NCBI GenBank assembly: GCA_018817425.1
Contig: JAHITX010000004.1
Coordinates: 1 to 64,000 of the forward strand
Length of the DNA stretch: 64,000 nt
DNA from: Pseudomonadota bacterium
GTDB taxonomy: Bacteria; Desulfobacterota; Desulfobacteria; Desulfobacterales; RPRI01
Reading direction: 5' to 3'
Shown: positions 10,301-17,051 of the stretch, one piece after another
Layout: every line of letters starts with the position of its first letter
Numbering within the stretch: position 1 is the stretch's first letter
The notes under the pieces: generated by a model
What the model was told of the DNA's origin: nothing
Database searches by the model: none
What the model saw: the letters and a program-made list of their open reading frames with translations, nothing else
Program-made: the position numbers and the translations under genes

Positions 10301-11117
10301 AAAAAAGGTGGGGCATCTTCTGATTGTAGAAGATAATGGCATAGAACGAAAGAATATCGTAGAGTTGCTTGATGGGAAAGATGTCCGTATAGAAATTGCC
10401 GAAGCCGGAGATAAAGCTTATGAATTATTAAGGACAGGAGCATTCGATTGTGTCATACTTGATCTTGATTTAAAGGATTTTTCCGGACCAGCTCTTATAG
10501 AAAAGATTAAAAGCGATAAAAGCATAAAGGATATTCCGGTTATTATCTATACCGGCAAAGAATTTTCACGTGAAGATGAGGTTGCTTTGCAAAGGCAGGC
10601 CGGAGCAATTATTATAAAAGGCGAGAAATCCTATGAAAGACTTCTTAATGAAACAACCCTGTTTTTGCATAGGGTGGAAAAGGATCTTCCGGAACAAAAA
10701 CAAAAGATGATCCGCATGGTTCATGATAAGGAATCGGTATTTAAAAACAAAAAAGTCCTCATTGTAGATGATGATATGCGAAATGTTTTTGCAGTATCAA
10801 ATATTCTTGAGGAAAAAGGGATGGAAGTAATTGTGGGTAAAAATGGCAGGGAAGGACTGGATCGCTTAAGTGATAATCCTGAAACCGATCTTGTCTTGAT
10901 GGATATAATGATGCCCGAAATGGACGGATATGAAGCAATGGGGGAGATCAGAAAGCAAGACAGGTTTAAATCTTTGCCGATTATTGCGCTTACGGCTAAA
11001 GCTATGACCGGCGAAAGGAATAAGTGCATAGAAGCCGGAGCAAGTGATTATCTGGCAAAGCCGTTTGAAATTGAGAAATTACTCTCTCTTATGCGGGTGT
11101 GGTTGTATAAGAATTGA
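7368..11117 (+). CDS. Hybrid sensor histidine kinase with HAMP, GAF and three receivers
   Basis: This is a 1249-residue multi-domain kinase. It has a transmembrane helix near 14-40, an extracytoplasmic helical region, a second helix near 212-238 and a HAMP domain (ITTPLMELTKSAKKIAAGDF). A GAF domain (about 310-460) and a long coiled coil (about 465-560) follow. HisKA has NMSHELRTPLN (His near 569), and the ATPase has NLLSNSFKFT, DTGIGIP and GGTGLGL. Three receivers start near residues 862, 984 and 1127. The first has ILDIGLPG and the third LMDIMMPEMDG. The second has LDLDLKDFSG and ends in IIIKGEKS instead of the usual KP, so it may be divergent in switching. Architecture of this kind usually accompanies cheR/cheB and cyclase genes, as here. 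Confidence 0.93.
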   Translation: MIFSTKDSIGKKIYAFIISTIAAFVLFFAVSAFLMVLINMVGTIMSAEHKTEIQYSDAISLFREYLLKQRDDPSDLVDETAVLTYNDFTKHLNSSIAGTMAITDLVKATKTTSLDDIAGRVSESFETLNYNKAKAMVIVATLIPQTQLRKKIANTSSESLKNMQQILMLAEQFYKTDEFNMRKNWQLVQIFNLDRKNKALFTEYTTEISAFSSWIVSASLWIFFVLAGILVAINTFIGIKIVRSITTPLMELTKSAKKIAAGDFTQEEIASKSSDEIGILTLAFNNMTRALKDNKHFEQEQNWLKAGKAELGERIRGEQDLAKLSQKIIDYLCTRLDAKIGALYLVRDKDMLQLTAGYAYKKRKEIPDEFKFGEGLVGQAAIEKKSITINNVPDDYIKINSGLGESAPRNILFAPFFYEDKLKGVIEIGSFQEFTDMQKDFLDQAGNGIAISIYACEAYIRTRKLLEETQAQSSELKVQQEELQQVNQELEEQALALTESEDKLKDQKKALEEMNVDLEENALLLEAQKENVRKKNVELEEAKRLIELKARDLEVTSKYKSDFLSNMSHELRTPLNSILILSKLLSENKKGNLDQKNVEFVQTIHDAGADLLKLINEALDLAKVESGKMECVFEHMKIEDLSDTLKRYFMAIAEEKGLTFTIKKEDGVPPGFITDRQKIEQIAKNLLSNSFKFTEQGAVTLDIFRPGNDVDLSQMGLDNKKTIAFSVSDTGIGIPEDKKQSIFEAFQQADGTTSRKYGGTGLGLTISRKMATLLGGEIMLESTEGKGTVFTLYLPENPKKQEAKDRTKESDVRAFPIKSPDISPADEAEKRRTNQQTEPIQTELESIKDDRIKITSEDKSILIIEDDSKFAEVLLDLARERGFKGLIAGSGETGLHFADYYKPNAIILDIGLPGMDGLSLMERLKENAVTRHIPVHFISASDDKSHIAKKMGAIGFLVKPVSIEDIDSAFGKIENIITKKVGHLLIVEDNGIERKNIVELLDGKDVRIEIAEAGDKAYELLRTGAFDCVILDLDLKDFSGPALIEKIKSDKSIKDIPVIIYTGKEFSREDEVALQRQAGAIIIKGEKSYERLLNETTLFLHRVEKDLPEQKQKMIRMVHDKESVFKNKKVLIVDDDMRNVFAVSNILEEKGMEVIVGKNGREGLDRLSDNPETDLVLMDIMMPEMDGYEAMGEIRKQDRFKSLPIIALTAKAMTGERNKCIEAGASDYLAKPFEIEKLLSLMRVWLYKN

Positions 11118-11122
11118 AACCC

Positions 11123-11938
11123 ATGGAAAGTGAAAATATTGAGATAAAACTTCTTATAGAAGCAATTTATCTGAAATATGGCTATGATTTCAGAAATTAC
11201 TCAATGGCTTCCATTAAACGGAGACTAGTCCACAGGCTAACAGCTTCAGGGCTTCAAAGCCTTTCTGCGATGCAGCATAAACTTTTATATGACACTATAT
11301 TTTTTGAAACCCTGCTATTGGATCTTTCTATAAATGTAACTGAAATGTTCCGTGATCCTTCATTCTACTTAGCGCTTAGAACAGAAGTGATACCGGCTTT
11401 AAAAACATATCCGTTTATAAGAGTATGGAATGCCGGATGTTCATCAGGTGAAGAGGTTTATTCTATGGCCATTCTGCTTAAAGAAGAGGCTATTTATAAA
11501 AGAACACAGATTTACGCAACTGATTTTAATGAGGTTATCCTCAGTAAGGCAAGAGATGGTATATTTCCAATTGATAATATGAAAAAATATACTTCCAACT
11601 ATATAAAAGCCGGTGGTAAACAATCGTTTTCCGACTACTATACTGCAAAATACGATTCTGCGATAATGGAGAAGGATCTGAAAGCAAATGTAGTATTTGC
11701 CGACCATAATCTGGTAACAGATGGGGTATTCGGTGAAATGAATTTGATTATGTGCAGAAATGTTCTTATCTATTTTGATAAGACATTGCAGAATCGCGTT
11801 TTAAACCTTTTCCATGAAAGCCTTTGTCACGGAGGATTTCTTTGTTTGGGTTCAAAAGAGAGCATAAGATTTTCAGAATGTGCCGATAATTTTGAGAATG
11901 CGGTAGCAGGTGAAGCTATCTACAGAAAAAAATCATAA
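11123..11938 (+). CDS. cheR: CheR-type protein-glutamate methyltransferase
   Basis: The protein has an N-terminal helical CheR domain (YLKYGYDFRNYSMASIKRR) and a SAM-binding Rossmann domain with VWNAGCSSGEEVYS and MCRNVLIYF. The family methylates glutamates on chemoreceptors using S-adenosylmethionine. Here no receptor, CheA or CheW is nearby, so the substrate is unknown and may be a sensor of this cluster. The ATG at 11123 is used. An in-frame TTG at 11114 overlaps the stop of the hybrid kinase and is an alternative start, giving 274 instead of 271 residues. A 181-bp gap holding an inverted-repeat element separates it from cheB. Confidence 0.92.
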   Translation: MESENIEIKLLIEAIYLKYGYDFRNYSMASIKRRLVHRLTASGLQSLSAMQHKLLYDTIFFETLLLDLSINVTEMFRDPSFYLALRTEVIPALKTYPFIRVWNAGCSSGEEVYSMAILLKEEAIYKRTQIYATDFNEVILSKARDGIFPIDNMKKYTSNYIKAGGKQSFSDYYTAKYDSAIMEKDLKANVVFADHNLVTDGVFGEMNLIMCRNVLIYFDKTLQNRVLNLFHESLCHGGFLCLGSKESIRFSECADNFENAVAGEAIYRKKS

Positions 11939-11941
11939 CCC

Positions 11942-12079
11942 AGGTTCACGGTTCAGGGTTCAGGGTTAGAGAGCAAAATTTACGAGCAAGCCAGACGAAC
12001 CCAGCCACCGTTCGTGGATTCATCAACTATTTCAAGAAATATGAAGGAGTCAAGGTAACCAACTGTGAACCGTGAACCT
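11942..12079. repeat. Inverted-repeat element between cheR and cheB
   Basis: Perfect 14-bp inverted ends (AGGTTCACGGTTCA at 11942-11955 and its complement at 12066-12079) bound a 138-bp segment. Direct 'ggttcaggg' units sit inside the left end. It reads as a small non-coding inserted element. Its right end contains the GTG (12072) that would otherwise look like the start of cheB. Confidence 0.7.
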
Positions 12080-12119
12080 AAAAACCTTAAACAGTTATAC
12101 CGCTTCAACAATAAGAAAT

Positions 12120-12704
12120 ATGAGTAAAGCTGAATTGATGAATAAATATAAAGCAGTTGTAATTGGAGCTTCAACCGGGGGAATTGAGGCCCTTGGTATC
12201 ATTTTATCCTATTTGCCGGATGATTTTAATCAGGCAATAATTATTGTTTTGCATTTATCTCCACAATCAAAAGGGCTGCATCAAGTGTTAAGCAGGCAAT
12301 GCCATATGAAAATAAAAGAAGCCGAAGAAAAAGAAAAAATTAAGAGTGGAGTAGTTTATACTGCTCCACCCAACTACCATTTGATGGTAGAGGAAGACGA
12401 AACATTTTCTTTGTCTGTTTCCGGACATATCAACTATGCGAGACCTTCGATTGATGTTTTGTTTGAAACTGCAGCAGATGCCTACAGAGAAAAGCTTATC
12501 GGTATTATTCTTACCGGAGCCAACAGTGACGGCAGCCAAGGCCTGCATAAAATAAAGGAATACGGAGGGCTTGTAATTGTCCAGGACCCATTTACTGCTG
12601 AGCGTGATTCAATGCCCATAGCTGCGATAGCAGTTTCCGAAATTGATTATATTTTAACTCTGGATAAAATTGGTTTGCTACTTGCCGATTTTATCAAACA
12701 GTAG
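12120..12704 (+). CDS. cheB: Stand-alone CheB-type methylesterase domain
   Basis: About 194 residues form just the CheB catalytic domain, without the usual N-terminal receiver. Visible landmarks are VVIGASTGGIEAL (catalytic Ser), IIIVLHLSP (His) and ILTGANSDGSQG (Asp). The family removes methyl groups from receptor glutamates. The start at ATG 12120, after AAGAA, is preferred. The in-frame GTG at 12072 lies in an inverted repeat and adds a non-conserved leader, and ATG 12138 is also possible. Lacking a receiver, its activity may be set by protein partners such as the receivers of the hybrid kinase. It pairs functionally with cheR upstream and lies 32 bp before the REC-GGDEF gene. Confidence 0.9.
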   Translation: MSKAELMNKYKAVVIGASTGGIEALGIILSYLPDDFNQAIIIVLHLSPQSKGLHQVLSRQCHMKIKEAEEKEKIKSGVVYTAPPNYHLMVEEDETFSLSVSGHINYARPSIDVLFETAADAYREKLIGIILTGANSDGSQGLHKIKEYGGLVIVQDPFTAERDSMPIAAIAVSEIDYILTLDKIGLLLADFIKQ

Positions 12705-12736
12705 CTGTCTGTAAGATAATAAAACGGAGAGTTGTT

Positions 12737-13738
12737 ATGACTTTTAAGGAAAAAACAGACATACTTATTGTAGATGACAGGCCGGAGAATTTAATTGCTC
12801 TGGAAGCGTTGCTTGAGAATCCCGAATTAAATATTGTAAAGGCATCTTCAGGCAATGAAGCCCTTGGCCTTGTTTTGGAATACGACTTTGCTCTTATACT
12901 TCTTGATGTGCAGATGCCTGAAATGGACGGCTATGAAACTGCAAAGCTTATGCAGGGAATTAAAAGAAGTAAAAGCGTCCCTATAATTTTTTTGACTGCG
13001 ATCAGTAAGGAGCAAAAATATTTATTGAGTGGTTATGAAGCAGGGGCTGTTGATTTTTTATTTAAGCCCATAGAACCGATTATCCTGATGAGCAAGGTGA
13101 AGATTTTCCTTGCATTGTATAATCAAAAAAGGCTTATTAATGAACAGTCACTTGAGCTAAAACAAAAAGTAGAAGAATTGCTGATAGTAAAAAAAGAACT
13201 TGAAAAAACTAACATCATACTACAGGATCTTTCTTCCCTGGACGGATTGACAGGAATTCCAAACCGTCGTCATTTTGATGATTTTGTTGATAAGGAATGG
13301 AGAAACGCTATTCGGGAGAGAACACCTTTGTCATTTGTTATGATAGATATAGACCATTTTAAGCCTTATAATGATAATTATGGCCATCAGGCTGGTGATG
13401 AGTGCCTCAAGCTGGTAGGAAGAGTTTTAAAAGAAGCTTCTAAAAGACCGAGAGATCTTATTGCGCGTTACGGAGGTGAAGAGTTCATTGCTGTGCTTTC
13501 TGATACAGATGCTAATGCCGCAATGGTAGTTGCGGAAAGACTAAGATTGTCAATAAAGGATTTGAATATGCCTCATGAATATTCTCCTGTAGCAAAAATA
13601 GTTACTGTAAGTATGGGAGTTGCGGGAGGAGTCCCAGCGCAGGATTCATTATATGGTTCATTTATAACAATGGCAGATAAGGCTCTTTATCAGGCAAAAG
13701 AAGAAGGGCGTAATCAGATTAAACTTTTTACAAACTAA
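12737..13738 (+). CDS. Response regulator: REC-GGDEF diguanylate cyclase
   Basis: This 333-residue protein has a receiver (about 5-125; Asp in LILLDVQMPEMDGY), a coiled linker and a GGDEF domain. The active site is RYGGEEF. RPRD sits five residues before it, matching the RxxD inhibitory site through which cyclic-di-GMP feeds back. It should therefore be a phosphorylation-controlled, product-inhibited diguanylate cyclase. It starts at ATG 12737 behind GGAGAG and ends the signalling block. With two HD-GYP proteins upstream, the block encodes both synthesis and breakdown of cyclic-di-GMP. Confidence 0.93.
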   Translation: MTFKEKTDILIVDDRPENLIALEALLENPELNIVKASSGNEALGLVLEYDFALILLDVQMPEMDGYETAKLMQGIKRSKSVPIIFLTAISKEQKYLLSGYEAGAVDFLFKPIEPIILMSKVKIFLALYNQKRLINEQSLELKQKVEELLIVKKELEKTNIILQDLSSLDGLTGIPNRRHFDDFVDKEWRNAIRERTPLSFVMIDIDHFKPYNDNYGHQAGDECLKLVGRVLKEASKRPRDLIARYGGEEFIAVLSDTDANAAMVVAERLRLSIKDLNMPHEYSPVAKIVTVSMGVAGGVPAQDSLYGSFITMADKALYQAKEEGRNQIKLFTN

Positions 13739-13859
13739 TAAGAATAATAGTTTCGGCTTATTTCCAAGATTTGTTTTTGCTTTATTATTAGCATTGACTG
13801 TAACCTTAAACAATGCTATAAACCACCTATATAAAAACAAAATATCAGGAGAATAAATT

Positions 13860-14921
13860 GTGACTTTCTGGAGCGTAAGAGAAGCGTTAAGTCAGGCTAA
13901 TAAGTTGAGACGCTCATATTATGAGTTGTTAAGAGATGACCTTGATCAGTTTTTGCTCCAATATGCTCTTGTTGATTCCTATAATAATTTTCTAAGTAAA
14001 AATACAGACTATCCTTTCGTTGAAAAACGCGAACTAAAACCACGCGCCCGAGTAACCGACATAGAGTATGCATCTCAGAATACTTTTCTTATATTATTTG
14101 TTGAAGACTCAATATCTGCGGACCATAAAAAATATATCAGTTTCTATGATATAAATAAAACGACTAAAGATAATATTATAAAGTCAAAAACTTTGCCGCT
14201 TACCTGTAAATTTGACAGAACCCAAAAATTTTTTGATTCGGCGCGTTTCTTTGATTTTACCCAAATGCTTCTTCCCGTTGATTATGCCCTTCTAATTCAA
14301 AGGGACCCTGCAAGCAGAATAAATGACAGATATATCCTGTCGCATTTTCATGTACGAATAGATTGGCCTGTGATGGAAGCAGCTGAAAATCTTGCAAGCA
14401 ACCTCCGTTATATTTCAAAGGATATTTATGAAAAAGGAGATAAGTACGCAGAAGATATCCAGAAAAAATTTTATGAATATTATGCTCTTCCTGTAATGGC
14501 AGGAGGCAGAAGAACTGCCGCGATAGTGGCTGCGCAGTACTTTAAAAGAATTCCCTGCATTACAACTGTTTATGTTGGAAGTAGCGGTTCAAGGGCGTTG
14601 ATACGGATTTCAGAACGCGGGATTTCGAAAGCAATATTGATGAAGCTTGGTGATGATGAAATCAATCAGATTTCCACATCGAACTTTATTTCTCCTAATG
14701 TTTTCAAAAAGAATTATGTTGTGGCCAAAGATAAAAAGGATAGTATTTGTATATTCCAGGCAATTTATTCTTTCACTGATCATGCAAGACCACCGGATGA
14801 TGGAAAGTTAAGAGAGTTAAGACCCGATCTTTACTGGCAGGCTGTTGAGGCTCAATATATTCTGCCGGTTCCGGGAGTATGGAAATATCCCCCTCTTTCT
14901 TATAATATCATTTATTCTTAA
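13860..14921 (+). CDS. Conserved-looking hypothetical protein (353 aa)
   Basis: I do not recognise this protein. It begins at GTG 13860, 7 bp after AGGAGA. The N-terminal 60 residues are helical and charged. The middle (residues 70-180) looks like mixed alpha/beta, and the C-terminal third has VMAGGRRTAAIVAAQYF and TTVYVGSSGSRALIRI, followed by a Pro/Tyr-rich tail. There is no signal peptide or clear membrane helix, so it is probably cytoplasmic. It is separated by 121 bp from the cyclase gene and by an AT-rich palindromic region from the porin-like gene downstream, so it is probably transcribed alone. Codon use matches its neighbours. Confidence 0.75.
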   Translation: MTFWSVREALSQANKLRRSYYELLRDDLDQFLLQYALVDSYNNFLSKNTDYPFVEKRELKPRARVTDIEYASQNTFLILFVEDSISADHKKYISFYDINKTTKDNIIKSKTLPLTCKFDRTQKFFDSARFFDFTQMLLPVDYALLIQRDPASRINDRYILSHFHVRIDWPVMEAAENLASNLRYISKDIYEKGDKYAEDIQKKFYEYYALPVMAGGRRTAAIVAAQYFKRIPCITTVYVGSSGSRALIRISERGISKAILMKLGDDEINQISTSNFISPNVFKKNYVVAKDKKDSICIFQAIYSFTDHARPPDDGKLRELRPDLYWQAVEAQYILPVPGVWKYPPLSYNIIYS

Positions 14922-14982
14922 TTGGTTCTTCAGTTTTAAACCACCGAGCTTATACAAACCAGCCCCAAATAACTTGCCAAAC

Positions 14983-15028
14983 AATACATTATTGTAAATA
15001 TATTGCAATAATATTACAATAATGTATT
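14983..15028. promoter_or_regulatory. Long perfect AT-rich palindrome
   Basis: Perfect 15-bp arms (AATACATTATTGTAA at 14983-14997 and its complement at 15014-15028) flank a 16-nt spacer that contains the palindrome TATTGCAATA. It lies 62 bp after the hypothetical gene and 43 bp before the sigma-54-like promoter. It could be an operator, an enhancer-type site or a weak terminator. No long T-run follows it. Confidence 0.5.
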
Positions 15029-15070
15029 TCAGCAAATCATACATATCATATTAAATCAAATAGTTAAGCT

Positions 15071-15087
15071 TTGGCACGGTTATAGCT
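15071..15087 (+). promoter_or_regulatory. Sigma-54-type (-24/-12) promoter
   Basis: TTGGCACGGTTATAGCT matches the sigma-54 consensus TGGCACG-N4-TTGCW, with the GG and GC dinucleotides at the correct spacing and one mismatch in the -12 element. Transcription would start near 15098, leaving a leader of about 168 nt before the outer-membrane protein gene at 15266. Confidence 0.55.
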
Positions 15088-15265
15088 ATATTAATGACAG
15101 AGCAAGAATACTAATCAAAAACCAAAATATTTATAAAGGGGGTGGGGGTAAAAGAAACGATTGATGTAAGAATTATTTTCATGTGTATATATGACTGTAA
15201 GCAAGAGTATTTTTGCATGGTAACAAAAAATATATTTATTATTTTAATTAGATTTGGAGGGAAAA

Positions 15266-16102
15266 ATGAAAAAGTATTTATTATCGGCAGCTATATTATT
15301 TTTAATGATTACAGTGGTAACATCAATGGCGTATGCAGAAGAAGATGTGGTATCAGGAAGTGCTTCGGTTGGGATTTTTAACAAGTATGTCTTCAGGGGC
15401 TATGAATTAAGCAAGGATAGTGCAATCATCCAGCCTGCGCTGGAGGCTTCCTACAAAGGATTCAGTATGGCAATGTGGGGAAATATTGACACAAATGAAA
15501 ATGCAACTCAGTCTTTTGCTCCCGACATAGATTCAACAACAGGAAAAAAAAGATATGATGAGGTTAATTTAAATGAAACTGACCTTACACTAAGCTATAC
15601 TTATGAGATAGATAAACTTGCACTTACTGGCGGATATATCTTCTATGCTACAAGATATGTCGATCAAACTGAAGAAATATTTGTTTCAGCTACTTATGAT
15701 ATTCTTCTAAGCCCGACGCTTGCTATTTATAGGGATATCAATGAATATTCAGGAACATATATCAATTTTTCACTATCACATTCCATTCCGATCATTAAGG
15801 AGATTACCCTGGATCTGGGCGCTTCAGCCGGATATTTTGTAGGCGATTCCGATTATTGGAAAACATACGAAAGCTCAACAAGTGATTATACCGGTGAAAA
15901 ATATAAGGCATTCCATGATGGTATGATTATGGCCGGGTTTACTATTCCCATTGCAAAACATGCTTCGATACAGCCTGTCGTTCAATATTGGTTTCCTCTT
16001 TCAAAAAGAGCTGACAGGGAGATTGACGGAAATTCATACAATATTAATGGAAAACTTGATGATACTTTAGTTTGTGGATTAAATGCTTCGATTGAATTCT
16101 AA
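15266..16102 (+). CDS. Outer-membrane protein, TIGR02001/Gcw_chp-like
   Basis: The protein starts at ATG 15266 after GGAGGG; an in-frame TTG at 15254 overlaps that site. A clear signal peptide (MKKYLLSAAILFLMITVV, cleavage after AYA near residue 25) precedes a beta-rich chain. The start SGSASVGIFNKYVFRGYELS, alternating hydrophobic strands and a terminal NASIEF with aromatic end are typical of outer-membrane barrels of the TIGR02001 group. The function of that family is not established, and a porin-like or channel role is inference. The gene is monocistronic, with a sigma-54-like promoter upstream and a hairpin downstream, so expression may depend on an enhancer-binding regulator. Confidence 0.8.
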   Translation: MKKYLLSAAILFLMITVVTSMAYAEEDVVSGSASVGIFNKYVFRGYELSKDSAIIQPALEASYKGFSMAMWGNIDTNENATQSFAPDIDSTTGKKRYDEVNLNETDLTLSYTYEIDKLALTGGYIFYATRYVDQTEEIFVSATYDILLSPTLAIYRDINEYSGTYINFSLSHSIPIIKEITLDLGASAGYFVGDSDYWKTYESSTSDYTGEKYKAFHDGMIMAGFTIPIAKHASIQPVVQYWFPLSKRADREIDGNSYNINGKLDDTLVCGLNASIEF

Positions 16103-16115
16103 CACAATATATTAT

Positions 16116-16160
16116 TATAAGAGATAACTCCTGCCCAAACGGGCGAAGTTATCTCTTATA
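16116..16160. terminator. Strong hairpin between convergent genes
   Basis: Perfect 14-bp arms (TATAAGAGATAACT at 16116-16129 and complement at 16147-16160) enclose an inner GCCC-AAAC-GGGC stem-loop. It lies between the convergent outer-membrane protein gene and the MBL-fold gene, so it probably ends transcription from both sides. The T-run is poor. Confidence 0.65.
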
Positions 16161-16184
16161 GAGAAAGGACAAAAAGTATTGACA

Positions 16185-17027
16185 TCAAATAGTTATAACT
16201 TTATCTATAGTAATGCCTTTATCGCCTTTTTTGACTGAAGCGGCAGCAACCACAGGGTCGTGTTCGAAAAATAAGATCCAGTTTTCCAATATAGCTTTAG
16301 AAAGAATTTCCTGTTTTTCATCAAGAATAGATAATGGTTCATTATCATATGCCATATGCCATGGAATCGGAATATGGGCTGAGGTAGGAATAAGATCGGC
16401 ACAATAAAAAAGTGAATCTTCTTTTCCCTTTACAAGAGGATGTTGTTGTCCCGGAGTGTGGCCATTTGATATAAGAATTTCTATGCCATCAAATAACTCT
16501 GCCGGGCCATCAAGAATTACCAGGACGCCTGATTTTTCCAAAGGCAGAAAATTTTCTTCAAAATAACTTCCGGCTTCTTTTATGCCGGGATTTATGGCTG
16601 CTTCAAACTGGCTTTTTTGTATATAGTATTTTGCTGCAGGAAATGTCGGGACTATATCATTATCTATTATTATTGTTGAGCCTCCTGCATGATCAAAATG
16701 AAGGTGGGTTATAATTACATCGGTAATATCATCGCATGTCAGTTGATGTTTTGAAAGTATAGCCTTAATATCAGTTGTTTGATCATTAATTTTATAAATA
16801 CTTTTCATTTTTTCCGATAATTTGCTTCCTGGCCCATTATCAACTAGGATATTTTTCCCGTTTCCCTGTATTAAAAGAGATCTTGCTTTCATGGGGATAA
16901 AATTATTTTTGTCAGCCGGTATTTTCTTTTCCCATAAAATTTTTGGAACAACACCAAACATAGCGCCACCATCTAAAACAAAATCTCCTAGTTCGATTGA
17001 AAAGCAATCATAATTACCAAATTTCAT
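16185..17027 (-). CDS. Metallo-beta-lactamase-fold hydrolase
   Basis: This 280-residue protein carries the dinuclear-zinc motif THLHFDHAGG (near residue 110) and further MBL landmarks SNGHTPGQQH, CADLIP and FFEHDP. The general pattern, and the N-terminal strand leading to NILVDNGPG, resembles lactonase-like and quorum-quenching-type members, but the substrate cannot be read from sequence. The start at 17027 follows GGAGG with good spacing. It lies 24 bp after topA on the same strand and may be the last gene of that transcript. It has no signal peptide, so it is cytoplasmic. Confidence 0.85.
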   Translation of the reverse strand: MKFGNYDCFSIELGDFVLDGGAMFGVVPKILWEKKIPADKNNFIPMKARSLLIQGNGKNILVDNGPGSKLSEKMKSIYKINDQTTDIKAILSKHQLTCDDITDVIITHLHFDHAGGSTIIIDNDIVPTFPAAKYYIQKSQFEAAINPGIKEAGSYFEENFLPLEKSGVLVILDGPAELFDGIEILISNGHTPGQQHPLVKGKEDSLFYCADLIPTSAHIPIPWHMAYDNEPLSILDEKQEILSKAILENWILFFEHDPVVAAASVKKGDKGITIDKVITI

Positions 17028-17051
17028 ACCGGTCCTCCAATAACAATTTAC

